Source of the DNA: Dictyobacter alpinus
GTDB taxonomy: Bacteria > Chloroflexota > Ktedonobacteria > Ktedonobacterales > Ktedonobacteraceae
Reading direction: 5' to 3'
Length of the DNA: 64,000 nucleotides
Assembly (NCBI RefSeq): GCF_003967575.1
Contig: NZ_BIFT01000001.1
Coordinates: forward strand, 4,464,001 to 4,528,000
The translations under genes and the position numbers were made by a program. Each line of letters starts with the position of its first letter. The first letter of the stretch is position 1. Positions 34,693 through 44,031 of the stretch are shown here, piece by piece. Below the pieces are notes generated by a model. That model made no database searches. It had not been told where the DNA came from and saw only the letters and a list, made by a program, of their open reading frames with translations.

Positions 34693-35448
34693 ATGGAGTC
34701 TCACAACCCAACTCAATCGTCTGGATTATCGCACGATCGAGGAGGATCGGGTGACAGCACACCACAAACTGAACTACTTTCAATCACTGAATTGGCCCGT
34801 TGTTGTTCTGAGGAGACCAACAAATTTCTGAAACAGAGCGCCTCAAATGATCGTTTTTGCCTTGAATTATTTCGTCGCGCTATTCTGTACCGCAATGATG
34901 AGGCGTGGGGAAGTCTTTATCAGCAATATGCGCCGTTGGTTCTGACCTGGGTGACGCAGCATCAAAGCGCGACACCAATTCTGGGTCAGGACGGGAGCGC
35001 TCCCCTTGTGAATGCCGCGTTCGCTAAATTTGCGCAGGCGCTTACTCCGACGAAAATCAGCAATTTTGATACCCTGGCCGCCATATTGAAATATCTCAAG
35101 ATGTGTGTCCATAGCGTGGTGGCCGATGAAGTACGTGTACGTCAATCTCGCCAGTATGAGGATACATTGGAATCCATTGAGCATGAGCCTGCCAGTGCTG
35201 ATCCCGCCGATGATGTGGTGTCAAATCTTTCTGCGCAAGATCTATGGAAACTCATTTTGGAGGAGGTACGTAGTGAAGATGAGAGAGTTCTGATTTATGA
35301 AGCATATGTGCATGGTATGAAGCCGGGAGAGATCTGTCGCCAGCATCCACGCTATTTCGCTTCGGTCGATGATGTGTATCGTATCAAGCGTAATGTGTTG
35401 GAGCGTCTACGCCGTAATCGCCGCCTTCAGTCCCTCTTTTGGCGTTAA
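34693..35448 (+). CDS. RNA polymerase sigma factor-like protein
   Basis: The 251-aa protein has a Ser/Thr-rich, probably unstructured lead of about 50 residues, then a sigma-2-like segment (LFRRAILYRNDEAWGSLYQQYAPLVLTWV) with TLAAILKYLKMCVHSVVADEVR resembling region 2 DNA contacts. After an acidic linker (EPASADPADDVVSNL), the C-terminal helices DERVLIYEAYVHGMKPGEI and VDDVYRIKRNVLERLRR occupy the sigma-4 position. It is a divergent member of the ECF-like class. GGGAG lies 7 nt before the ATG at 34693; the ATG at 34687 is too close to it. It heads a gene row with a ZAS protein and a CHAT protease. Confidence 0.78.
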   Translation: MESHNPTQSSGLSHDRGGSGDSTPQTELLSITELARCCSEETNKFLKQSASNDRFCLELFRRAILYRNDEAWGSLYQQYAPLVLTWVTQHQSATPILGQDGSAPLVNAAFAKFAQALTPTKISNFDTLAAILKYLKMCVHSVVADEVRVRQSRQYEDTLESIEHEPASADPADDVVSNLSAQDLWKLILEEVRSEDERVLIYEAYVHGMKPGEICRQHPRYFASVDDVYRIKRNVLERLRRNRRLQSLFWR

Positions 35449-35721
35449 GCTATGCTAATAGTAAGCAAAATACAAATAAACACGTCCTAAAATTGTGAAT
35501 GACCTCGTTTATTTTGGAGAAGAAGAAAGATACTGGGCTGGCTGAACGGTATTGATGCGTGGAATAGATAGATGAGGGGATGCTAGTGCCCTTTATTTTC
35601 AATTCTTTGTCTGGCTGCTGTACTTATCCAAAACGATTAGTAGCACGATTACTTGTTGAGTGTATGCACAAAGAAGACTGGTGCTAAACCTGTATCCTTT
35701 GTTGGTGTTAGAGGATTTGTC

Positions 35722-36546
35722 ATGGAGTGTAGTGAACCAGGTGCGATTCGTAATGAGGAACTCATTGCCTACCTTGAGGGCGAAAAAGTGCGGCCCGCGG
35801 TGGTTGAGCACCTTGCGCGCTGTCAAAAATGTTCGTTTCAACTTGCCTCTTACCGCCAGGTAGAGGGTAAGCTTACTCGCAGACTCTATCGTTGGGATTG
35901 CCCGCCGAATCAGGTGCTGGGTGAATACCTGCTAGGGATGCTTGATGGTAATGTGGCTTCATCGGTGCAGTTGCACTTACATATGTGTGTGCTCTGTAGT
36001 GCTGAAATGGCGATATTAACCAACTTCATGGCTGTAGAGCCGCTGGTGTATGCTCCTGTCGCTGCCGGACAAGAAGTGGGGCAACCTGCTGTACCCGTTA
36101 GCGAGCAGCCATTGCAAGAGATTAAACGTACGATTGAGCAGGTTCGCGATCAGGCCGCGTCAGGAATCCGGCGTATTGCTGCGCTCCTCCTGCCTCCACA
36201 GCCTGGACTTGCCTATCAGCGTAGTGCTGGCGGCCAGGATCTTAACTGGCCGCGCAACTATATGGCAGATGATGTCATGATCTCTTTGCAACTAGAGCAT
36301 AGTCCCAAGTCCCGAGGGGCTCTACAGTTGATTGGCTTTGTCACGCGGCAAGGGACCGCCGTCAATGCTTTGCAGGGAACAACGGCCCGCTTGCTGACAG
36401 ATGCAGGTGTGGTGCAGACACAACATATTGATGAATTAGGGAATGTCATCTTTTCTGCCCTTGATCCCGCCACCTATACCATGGAAGTGCAGTTGCCCGA
36501 AGGTATCGTTGTTGTGGATCAATTGCCCCTGAATAAGCAAGAATAA
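35722..36546 (+). CDS. Double zinc-finger anti-sigma-like protein, soluble
   Basis: The 274-aa protein has two H-x3-C-x2-C motifs, HLARCQKC and HLHMCVLC, about 55 residues apart. This is the ZAS signature of zinc-binding anti-sigma factors. Each is preceded by a short helix (EELIAYLEGEKVRP; NQVLGEYLLGMLDG). A middle amphipathic helix follows (LQEIKRTIEQVRDQAASGIRR), then a C-terminal beta-rich domain (ISLQLEHSPKSRGALQLIGF to YTMEVQLPEGIVVVDQLPL). No membrane helix is present, so control cannot be by membrane proteolysis of the classic kind. It sits between the sigma gene and the CHAT gene, 24 bp before the latter. A sigma-sequestering role is inferred. Confidence 0.75.
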   Translation: MECSEPGAIRNEELIAYLEGEKVRPAVVEHLARCQKCSFQLASYRQVEGKLTRRLYRWDCPPNQVLGEYLLGMLDGNVASSVQLHLHMCVLCSAEMAILTNFMAVEPLVYAPVAAGQEVGQPAVPVSEQPLQEIKRTIEQVRDQAASGIRRIAALLLPPQPGLAYQRSAGGQDLNWPRNYMADDVMISLQLEHSPKSRGALQLIGFVTRQGTAVNALQGTTARLLTDAGVVQTQHIDELGNVIFSALDPATYTMEVQLPEGIVVVDQLPLNKQE

Positions 36547-36570
36547 TAAATACTATAAGTTGATAAACAT

Positions 36571-39525
36571 ATGACCCCTCAGGATCTAGTGGCTGCAGTG
36601 GTTGGAATGAATGAGGAGCAGGGTCGGCAATTATTGCAGGATCATGTGCCTTTCTTTAGTTCCGCCGCCCTTGATCGGCTGGTGTATGCCTTGAAAAAAG
36701 AGGCCGATCACCATTGGAATATTGATGCCGAGCGTTCACTGACGCTTTCAGGGTATCTTTTGCTGATCGGGGATCTGACCAAAAGTGTCTATTATCATGC
36801 CCTTGGCTTGATGGCGCGTGGCGATGCCTTGCGGCGTCTGGGGCGCAACCAGGAGTCCTTGCCGTTTTTTGACGCGGCTGGCGATGAGTTTCTCTCTATT
36901 AAGGATGAGGTAAGCTGGGCACGGACGCGTTTTGGACGTATTAATGCTTGTCTGGGACTTAACCGTACCAGCGAAGCGTTGCAGGATGCTGAGGCGGCGC
37001 GGACAATTTTTATGCGCCATGGCAAACTGCTACGGGCTGGCCAGATTGATGCGAATGCGGCGATCTTTAATTACGAGCTTGGTCACTATGAGCAGGCATT
37101 ACGATTATTTGATCGCGCTATTGAAACCTATCTTTTACATGGACAGGATGTGGACCTGTATCTGGCACGGGCTCAGGGAAATAAAGCGCTGACACTGGCG
37201 GCCCAGGGGAAGTTTCGTGAGGCCGAGGCGCTTCATGAGCAGGCCCGGGCAACGTTCGCTCGCTATGGGGATCAGGAAGAGATCTCGGTGGCGCGTGAAG
37301 AGCTCAATATTGCTGAGATCTCGGCGTCGCAGGGTCATTATAGCCGGGCGTTGCTGCTATATAATCAGAGCCGTGAGCGCTTTCAGCGCCATGCCATCAT
37401 CTTTGCGGCTTATGAGGTAGCGCAGCAGATGTGCCTCTGTCTGGTGCGCCTTAATCGCGCCCATGAGGCCTATGATCTGGCTGGCGAGACCGTCGAGTAT
37501 TTCCGTACCGCGCCCGCCCAATCCCACTATCTGGCCCGTTCTCTGATGCAGCAAGCTGCCGCGGCAATCTTATTGGATGATGTGCGTGGCTCGGAAGAGA
37601 TGCTCCGTGAGGCCAGTAATCTCCTTGAGGCCGGTGGTTTTAATCGCCTGGCAGCCCTGGCTCGTCTACAGCGGGCCGAGCTCTATTTCGCGGACCAGCA
37701 GGTTGAGGCCAGTGCGGTTGAGGTCGAATATGTCGCGGATATCTTTGCCGAGCAGGAGGATCTGCCCCGCCTAGCCCAGGCTATCCTGCTTCAGGCCCGT
37801 ATCGCCGATGCCCATGGCGATATCCTTACGGCACAGGATCTCTGCGCGCAATCCCTGGATGTTGCTCAGGGACAGGGTTTGCTGGATCTGCAATATCGCT
37901 GCTTTGATCTCCTGGGCCAACTGGCCGAGCGGCGCGATGATCTGGTGGGTGCCGCCAGCTATTATGATCGTGCGATCCAGGGTATCGATGAAGTCCAGAG
38001 CCGCCTGGTGTTGGATGAACGAACCAGTTTCCTGGAAAATAAAGGTGGGATCTATCAGCGGGCAATTACTCTGGCGCTACGCCGTCGAGAGGTGGCGCAG
38101 GCGTTGACGTATGTGGAGAAGGCCAAGTCGCGTGTATTGGGTGATTATCTGCGCCACAACATCGATATTCGTCTGCGGGCCGATGATCGTATGAGTGAGG
38201 ATATCCTGGATGCTCTGGTGAAGGCTCGTGAAGAGCAGGCCTGGTTTAGTTCGATTGTCTACCATACCGAGGACGAAGCGAATTTAAGTGATACCGCAAT
38301 CATGCGTATCCGCTCGGTTGATCCTCATACAGCCCGTCAGGAGATGCAGCGTCGTGAGCGCCGCATCGAGCAGCTATTTGAGCAGATCCAATTGCGTTCC
38401 GCCGGCTCCCTGGTTTCGCGCCCCCGTTCCAACTGGTCCGATTCCAGTGCTTCTACCCTGGGTAGGCAACTAGATACGGGAACGCTGCTGGTTGAGTACT
38501 ATCTGACGGATCAGGATCTCTATATTTTCCAGTTGACGCGTGAGTCTGTGACGGTGAGTAGCGTGCCAGGTGCGGTCCCTCAACTGGAACGCCTGTATTC
38601 TCTCTGGCGTACGAACCTGGATCTCTCGGGCCGGGCCGCCATGACCAGTGATCAAGGTCAGGCTTTTCATAGTCTACAGGGCAATAGCCTGGGTCTGCTT
38701 AAGCGCCTCTATGATCTGTTACTGGCACCCATTTCAGCACAAATCCAGCATTGTCGGCACCTGACCGTTGTGCCCTATGGTATGTTGCACTACATCCCAT
38801 TCCACTGCCTCTATGATGGTACCCAGTTTGTGATCGAACGGACCGAGCTTTCCTATCTGCCATCGGCCAGCTTGATGGACATCTGCCGCAAACGCGGTCA
38901 GTCTGTGCTATCCCAGCACGTGCCCCTCTACAAATCACTGGTGATGGGCTTATCGGATAATGGTCGGCTCGCCTATGCCATTCAGGAGGCGCAGACGGTG
39001 GCGCAACAATTACAGGTTCCTGCTGCCTTCAACGAGGCTGCTACCGCCTCGCTGTTATGGAATCGTGGACCATCCAGCCCGATTGTGCATATCGCGGCCC
39101 ACGGCCTTTTCCGCCTGGATGCACCGAATTTTTCCCATATCCAGCTGGCCGATCGCCAACTCAGTACCATCGAAGTCTTCAACCTGAATCTGGCGCGCTG
39201 CTCACTACTCGTACTCAGCGCCTGTGAGACCGGACGGGCCGTTGTTGGGGGTGTTGATGAGGTTATGGGCCTTGGTCGTGGCTTCCTCTATGCGGGTGCC
39301 GCCTCCTTGCTGCCCACCCTCTGGAAGGTCGACGATGCCAGCAGTGCCGAGCTCATGGAGCTTTTCTACCAGGTCTTACTGCAAGGAGCCAGCAAAGCCG
39401 CCGCGCTCGCCTACGCCCAGCGCATCTTTATCGCCCGTGCCCGCGCCTCCGATCGTTCCTATCGCATCCACCCCTACTTCTGGGCCGCCTTCCACCTCAT
39501 TGGCGATGCCGGTCCCTTAACATAG
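36571..39525 (+). CDS. TPR-CHAT protease
   Basis: The 984-aa protein begins with about 550 residues of TPR-like helical repeats (SVYYHALGLMARGDALRRLG, NYELGHYEQALRLFDRAIET, NKALTLAAQGKFREAEALHE). An Arg/Glu-rich helical stretch follows, then a C-terminal CHAT caspase-like domain (about 620-984). Catalytic residues are His 844 in HIAAHG and Cys 885 in SACETG, both intact. VVGGVDEVMGLGRGFLYAGA follows as usual. It is a soluble cytoplasmic enzyme. The TPR part presumably senses a partner that frees the protease. Its nearest gene is the double-ZAS protein, a candidate substrate or regulator. Confidence 0.88.
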   Translation: MTPQDLVAAVVGMNEEQGRQLLQDHVPFFSSAALDRLVYALKKEADHHWNIDAERSLTLSGYLLLIGDLTKSVYYHALGLMARGDALRRLGRNQESLPFFDAAGDEFLSIKDEVSWARTRFGRINACLGLNRTSEALQDAEAARTIFMRHGKLLRAGQIDANAAIFNYELGHYEQALRLFDRAIETYLLHGQDVDLYLARAQGNKALTLAAQGKFREAEALHEQARATFARYGDQEEISVAREELNIAEISASQGHYSRALLLYNQSRERFQRHAIIFAAYEVAQQMCLCLVRLNRAHEAYDLAGETVEYFRTAPAQSHYLARSLMQQAAAAILLDDVRGSEEMLREASNLLEAGGFNRLAALARLQRAELYFADQQVEASAVEVEYVADIFAEQEDLPRLAQAILLQARIADAHGDILTAQDLCAQSLDVAQGQGLLDLQYRCFDLLGQLAERRDDLVGAASYYDRAIQGIDEVQSRLVLDERTSFLENKGGIYQRAITLALRRREVAQALTYVEKAKSRVLGDYLRHNIDIRLRADDRMSEDILDALVKAREEQAWFSSIVYHTEDEANLSDTAIMRIRSVDPHTARQEMQRRERRIEQLFEQIQLRSAGSLVSRPRSNWSDSSASTLGRQLDTGTLLVEYYLTDQDLYIFQLTRESVTVSSVPGAVPQLERLYSLWRTNLDLSGRAAMTSDQGQAFHSLQGNSLGLLKRLYDLLLAPISAQIQHCRHLTVVPYGMLHYIPFHCLYDGTQFVIERTELSYLPSASLMDICRKRGQSVLSQHVPLYKSLVMGLSDNGRLAYAIQEAQTVAQQLQVPAAFNEAATASLLWNRGPSSPIVHIAAHGLFRLDAPNFSHIQLADRQLSTIEVFNLNLARCSLLVLSACETGRAVVGGVDEVMGLGRGFLYAGAASLLPTLWKVDDASSAELMELFYQVLLQGASKAAALAYAQRIFIARARASDRSYRIHPYFWAAFHLIGDAGPLT

Positions 39526-39668
39526 TCCTCTTCCTGGCGACCCATTCTTTTCCTCTGCTATACGGATGAATGCAATTTTGTTATAATGCAGGCAGTTTTT
39601 CGCTCTAAAACAGCATACCCATCACCCGTCAGACATTACATTTTTTGTAGAAATGGGTCAGCACAGCT

Positions 39669-41144
39669 ATGTTATTGACGATTTCGACCACACATCAGCC
39701 AGCCACAGATCTTGGCTATCTGCTGCACAAAAATCCTGCGAGCCTGCAGAGCTTTTCTTTGAATTTTGGTCAGGCCCACGTGTTCTATACGGAGACCAGC
39801 ATCGAGCGCTGTACCGCAGCGTTGTTACTGGATATCAATACTGTTGATCTGGTACGTAGCAAGGATAGCAGTATCTCCATGGATCAATATGTGAATGATC
39901 GGCCCTATGTCGCCTCCTCGTTTCTGAGCGTCGCCCTGGCCGACGTGTTTGGGGCGGCCCTGAATGGACGTTGCAAGCAGCGACCGGAGCTGGTTACCTC
40001 AGCAATCCCTCTGGAGGCTAAAATCACGGTTATCCCTTCGCGTAAGGGGGAAGAGTGGCTACGAAAACTGTTTGAGCCACTTGGCTATCAGGTTGAGACG
40101 CTACAACATGGCCTGGATGCGGAACACCCTGAGTGGGGGGACAGCCCTTACTTTACGCTTACACTCAGGGCCACCTGTCGTCTGAGTGAATTGCTCACCC
40201 ATCTCTATGTCTTGATTCCGGTATTGGATAATGCTAAGCACTACTGGATCGGCAACGACGAGGTCGAGAAGCTGTTAAAGCGTGGGAGTGGCTGGCTCCA
40301 GGGTCATCCCGAGCGTCGGCAGATCGCTTATAATTATCTGCGCCATAAACATAATTTGACCCGTGATGCTTTGGAGCGCCTGCTAACTGAAGATGTGCAG
40401 CAGGAAGAGGATACAGCCTCGGCAACTGAGGCCGAGGAAGCAGATGTAACTACGTCCGGTAGCATTATAGATGTTGAGCCTGCCGTGGAGAGCGTACCTG
40501 CCGTTGAAGAAAAGCGTACCAGTCTGCACGAACAGCGTTTGGATGCGGCACTGGAGGTTTTGAAGCAGAGTGGAGCCAGACGTGTGCTTGATCTGGGTTG
40601 TGGTGAGGGTCGCTTGCTCAAGAAGTTACTACAAGAGAAAAATTTTGAGCATATCCTGGGACTGGATGTTTCTTATCATGCTCTGGAACTGGCGCAGAAG
40701 CGTTTGCATATGGAGCGCATGGCGCCTCGTCAGCGTGCCCGTATTACCTTGCTGCATGGTGCCCTGACCTATCGCGATAAGCGTCTGGCCGGCTATGATG
40801 CTGCCGCTGTCATTGAAGTTATTGAACATTTGGATCCAGCGCGTCTGAGCGCCTTTGAGCGTGTGCTCTTTGAGTTTGCACATCCTGCTACGGTGATCAT
40901 CACTACGCCGAATGCCGAGTATAACGTCAAATACGAGACCCTGGATGCCGGCACGTTTCGCCATCAGGACCATCGCTTTGAATGGACGCGGACACAATTC
41001 CAGGATTGGGCCGCACAGGTCGCTGAGCGCTCTGGCTATCAGGTACGCTTCGCGCCTATTGGGACTGAGGATACTGAGGTCGGAGCCCCTTCACAAATGG
41101 GCGTTTTCTCGCTTAGAGCTGCTAATGCAGAGGATGAGATATGA
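39669..41144 (+). CDS. hen1: Hen1 3'-terminal RNA ribose 2'-O-methyltransferase
   Basis: The 491-aa protein has the bacterial Hen1 N-terminal domain (LLTISTTHQPATDLGYLLHK, YVNDRPYVASSFLSVAL, YWIGNDEVEKLLKRG) and a C-terminal methyltransferase. The latter shows RVLDLGCGEGRLLKKLL for SAM, AVIEVIEHLDP, and the metal-binding FRHQDHRFEWTR. It methylates the 2'-OH at the 3' end of cleaved RNA before Pnkp seals it, which protects the repaired site. A Glu-rich linker lies near residue 245-275. TATAAT at 39582-39587 suggests a separate promoter from the CHAT gene. The stop overlaps the pnkp start by 4 bp. Confidence 0.93.
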   Translation: MLLTISTTHQPATDLGYLLHKNPASLQSFSLNFGQAHVFYTETSIERCTAALLLDINTVDLVRSKDSSISMDQYVNDRPYVASSFLSVALADVFGAALNGRCKQRPELVTSAIPLEAKITVIPSRKGEEWLRKLFEPLGYQVETLQHGLDAEHPEWGDSPYFTLTLRATCRLSELLTHLYVLIPVLDNAKHYWIGNDEVEKLLKRGSGWLQGHPERRQIAYNYLRHKHNLTRDALERLLTEDVQQEEDTASATEAEEADVTTSGSIIDVEPAVESVPAVEEKRTSLHEQRLDAALEVLKQSGARRVLDLGCGEGRLLKKLLQEKNFEHILGLDVSYHALELAQKRLHMERMAPRQRARITLLHGALTYRDKRLAGYDAAAVIEVIEHLDPARLSAFERVLFEFAHPATVIITTPNAEYNVKYETLDAGTFRHQDHRFEWTRTQFQDWAAQVAERSGYQVRFAPIGTEDTEVGAPSQMGVFSLRAANAEDEI

Positions 41145-43708
41145 AAGTAACTATTCCAGAACTCTCGCTGGTCGTCCTGGTTGGTCCATCCGGCTCAGGT
41201 AAGTCCACTTTTGCCCGTACCCATTTTAAACCGACCGAGGTTATCTCCTCGGACTACTGCCGTGGCCTCGTCTCTGACGATGAGAATGATCAGGCGGCCA
41301 CGGAGGATGCCTTTGCGGTCCTGCACTTTATCGCTGCTAAACGTCTGGCGGCTGGTAAATTAACCGTCATCGATGCGACCAATGTACAGCCAGAGTCGCG
41401 CAAGGCCCTGATCGCGTTAGCCCGTCAGTATCATTGTTTGCTGACCGCGATCGTCTTTGACCTGCCTGAAAAGCTGTGCCAGGACCGTAATCGGGAGCGG
41501 GCAGATCGCCAATTTGGACCGCATGTGGTGCGACACCAGTTGATCCAGATGCGTAAGTCGCTACGTAATTTGAAAACCGAGGGCTTCCACAATATCTATA
41601 CCCTTTCTAGTCCTGAACGTATCGCAGATGTGCAGATTGAGCGCGAACGGCTCTATAGTAACTTGAAGCATGAGCATGGTCCATTCGATATTATTGGTGA
41701 TGTGCATGGCTGCTTTGTTGAATTGTCTGCACTGCTCCAGGAGCTTGGCTATGACATCCGGCACGACGAGCAGGCGATCCCACAATTTCAGGTCTCGCAT
41801 CCAGAGGGGCGCAAAGTTGTTTTTCTTGGTGATCTGGTAGATCGTGGTCCAGCCACGCCGGCCGTTTTGCGTCTGGTGATGGATATGGTCGCGGCAGGTG
41901 TGGCGCTGTGTGTGCCGGGCAATCATGACGTCAAGCTGTTGCGCAAGCTCAAAGGTAAGGATGTCTCGCTAAAACATGGTATCGTCGAGTCCTTACAACA
42001 ATTGGAGCAGGAACCGCCGGACTTCAAACAGCGCGTGGTCGATTTTATTGATGGCCTGACCAGTCATTATGTGTTGGATGCTGGTAAGTTGGTGGTGGCC
42101 CATGCTGGCTTGCAAGCCGGCATGCAGGGACGTGGCTCACGCGCTGTACGCGAGTTTGCGTTGTATGGCGAGACTACCGGTGAGACCGATGAGTTTGGTT
42201 TGCCCATTCGCTATAACTGGGCCGCCGATTATCGCGGGAGCGCCATGGTTGTCTATGGTCACACGCCTGTCCCCGCACCTGCATGGCTCAATCATACGAT
42301 CAATATCGATACAGGCTGCGTTTTCGGTGGAAAATTGACCGCCTTGCGTTATCCTGAACAGCAACTGGTAGAGGTAGAGGCCCGGCAGGTCTATTGTGAG
42401 CCTGTGCGCTCATTACATCCTGTCGAGACGCCGGATGTCCTTTCGGCCCAGCAGGCTAATGATGAGGTGCTGGATGTTGAGGATGTGATTGGGAAGCGTC
42501 TGGTGCAGACACGTCTGCAGCACAAAGTCACGATCCGTGAAGAAAATGCCATTGCTGCTCTGGAAGTTATGAGCCGCTTTGCCGCCAATCCCAAATGGCT
42601 GATCTATCTGCCGCCCACGATGTCGCCGAGCGAAACCACGCAGGAACCGGGCCTGCTTGAATATCCCGAGGAGGCGTTTGCCTATTATCGCCATGAAGGA
42701 GTCGAGCGCGTCGTCTGCGAAGAAAAACATATGGGGTCACGTGCCATCGTTATCGTGTGTCGTGATGAGCAGGCGGCCCGGAACAGATTTGGCGTGATCA
42801 ATGAAGGTATCGGTATCTGTTACACGCGTACCGGTCGCCGCTTCTTTGATGATCAGCAACTGGAAGCCACCCTCCTACAGCGTGTGCAGCAAGCCCTGAC
42901 CGCCACCAATTTCTGGGAACGCTTCGAGACAGACTGGGTCTGTCTGGACTGCGAGCTCTTGCCATGGTCCGTTAAAGCGCAATCCCTGGTCCTCAAGCAA
43001 TATGCCGCCGTTGGCGCGGCCTCGCGTACGGGCCTGGACCAAGCTTTGCAGGCCCTTGAACAGGCGCGTAGTGATGGCAGCGAAAATATTGATGCGGTCT
43101 TGGAGAGCTATCGGCAGCGGCAGGGACTGGCCCGACGTTATGTGGACGCATATCGCCAGTATTGCTGGCCCGTCAATAGTATCGACGATCTAAAGATAGC
43201 GCCATTCCACCTGCTGGCTACTGAAGGCAAGCTCTACATCGATAAAGATCATGTCTGGCATATGCAGACCCTGGCCGAGATCTGTCGCGCCGACGAAAAG
43301 ATCCTGCTGGCCACCCCCTATTTGATTGTGGATGTCAATGATCCCGCCAGCGTCGAGCAGGGAATTGGTTGGTGGAAGCAGGTCACGGCCCATGGTGGTG
43401 AAGGCATGGTTGTCAAGCCCTTTGACTTCATCGCCACCGGCAGGCGTGGAACCTTACAGCCGGCCATTAAATGCCGTGGATCAGAGTATTTGCGCATCAT
43501 CTACGGACTGGAATATGATGTGCCTGAGAATCTGGCCCGCCTGCGCAAACGTGGTCTGAGTGCTAAACGCTCGCTTGCCATGCGCGAGTTCGCCCTCGGT
43601 ATCGAAGCCCTGGAACGCTTTGCACACCATGAGCCACTGCGCCGTGTCCACGAATGCGTCTTCGGCGTCCTCGCCCTCGAAAGCGAGCCCGTTGATCCCC
43701 GCCTATAA
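41141..43708 (+). CDS. pnkp: Polynucleotide kinase-phosphatase/ligase Pnkp
   Basis: The 855-aa three-domain RNA-repair enzyme carries an N-terminal 5' kinase with P-loop GPSGSGKST (15-23). The metallophosphatase is next: GDVHG (186-190), FLGDLVDRGP, VPGNHD, and VYGHTPVPA. The C-terminal adenylyltransferase/ligase has the AMP-binding Lys in EEKHMGSRA (Lys 529) and DWVCLDCELLPW, and GGEGMVVKP near the end. With Hen1 it heals and seals cleaved RNAs, notably tRNAs cut by ribotoxins. ATGA overlap with hen1 indicates tight coupling. A 56-nt perfect palindrome follows 11 nt after the stop. Confidence 0.95.
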   Translation: MKVTIPELSLVVLVGPSGSGKSTFARTHFKPTEVISSDYCRGLVSDDENDQAATEDAFAVLHFIAAKRLAAGKLTVIDATNVQPESRKALIALARQYHCLLTAIVFDLPEKLCQDRNRERADRQFGPHVVRHQLIQMRKSLRNLKTEGFHNIYTLSSPERIADVQIERERLYSNLKHEHGPFDIIGDVHGCFVELSALLQELGYDIRHDEQAIPQFQVSHPEGRKVVFLGDLVDRGPATPAVLRLVMDMVAAGVALCVPGNHDVKLLRKLKGKDVSLKHGIVESLQQLEQEPPDFKQRVVDFIDGLTSHYVLDAGKLVVAHAGLQAGMQGRGSRAVREFALYGETTGETDEFGLPIRYNWAADYRGSAMVVYGHTPVPAPAWLNHTINIDTGCVFGGKLTALRYPEQQLVEVEARQVYCEPVRSLHPVETPDVLSAQQANDEVLDVEDVIGKRLVQTRLQHKVTIREENAIAALEVMSRFAANPKWLIYLPPTMSPSETTQEPGLLEYPEEAFAYYRHEGVERVVCEEKHMGSRAIVIVCRDEQAARNRFGVINEGIGICYTRTGRRFFDDQQLEATLLQRVQQALTATNFWERFETDWVCLDCELLPWSVKAQSLVLKQYAAVGAASRTGLDQALQALEQARSDGSENIDAVLESYRQRQGLARRYVDAYRQYCWPVNSIDDLKIAPFHLLATEGKLYIDKDHVWHMQTLAEICRADEKILLATPYLIVDVNDPASVEQGIGWWKQVTAHGGEGMVVKPFDFIATGRRGTLQPAIKCRGSEYLRIIYGLEYDVPENLARLRKRGLSAKRSLAMREFALGIEALERFAHHEPLRRVHECVFGVLALESEPVDPRL

Positions 43709-43719
43709 CATCAGTAAAC

Positions 43720-43775
43720 CCAGGCATACCGCTCCCCTTGCAGTTGGCCAACTGCAAGGGGAGCGGTATGCCTGG
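43720..43775 (+). terminator. Perfect 56-nt palindrome after pnkp
   Basis: Two 28-bp arms (43720-43747 and 43748-43775) are exact complements with no spacer, centred on GTTGGCCAAC. No T tract follows. It lies between pnkp and the left end of the decayed insertion element. Confidence 0.8.
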
Positions 43776-43941
43776 TGGTATATCGTGCTCCGCATACTTA
43801 ATCATCAGGGGGGACGTATTTTTGCACTTGCCTCTTGCGGGAAAACAAGCCCTCTGAACAGGCTAGCACAGCAGTCATGATTGGTATACTTTTCTGGCAG
43901 AACACTCATTCGTGAGTGCTCCTTACGAGAAAGGAATCATC

Positions 43942-44031
43942 ATGCTTATCGTTACTGATGATCACCTCAAAGCAGAGGAAAACAGGTACAGATCAGGAGA
44001 TGGCATTATTGGGTCTTCGCCTTCTGTTTGA
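43942..44031 (+). CDS. Possible 29-aa ORF, may be a truncated gene start
   Basis: ATG at 43942 follows GAAAGGAATC and a small TTCG-loop hairpin (CACTCATTCGTGAGTG at about 43905-43920). The frame reads MLIVTDDHLKAEENRYRSGD and stops at 44031, overlapping the 3' end of the DUF1801 gene. Good initiation signals with an abrupt end suggest a gene cut off by an insertion or rearrangement. No family is recognised. Confidence 0.25.
   Translation: MLIVTDDHLKAEENRYRSGDGIIGSSPSV

Noticed and set aside
34693..43708. A type III-E CRISPR (Craspase) locus, suggested by the sigma factor and TPR-CHAT protease
   Set aside because: No repeat-spacer array, gRAMP/Cas7-11 or other cas gene is in the window; only the protease-sigma logic is similar.
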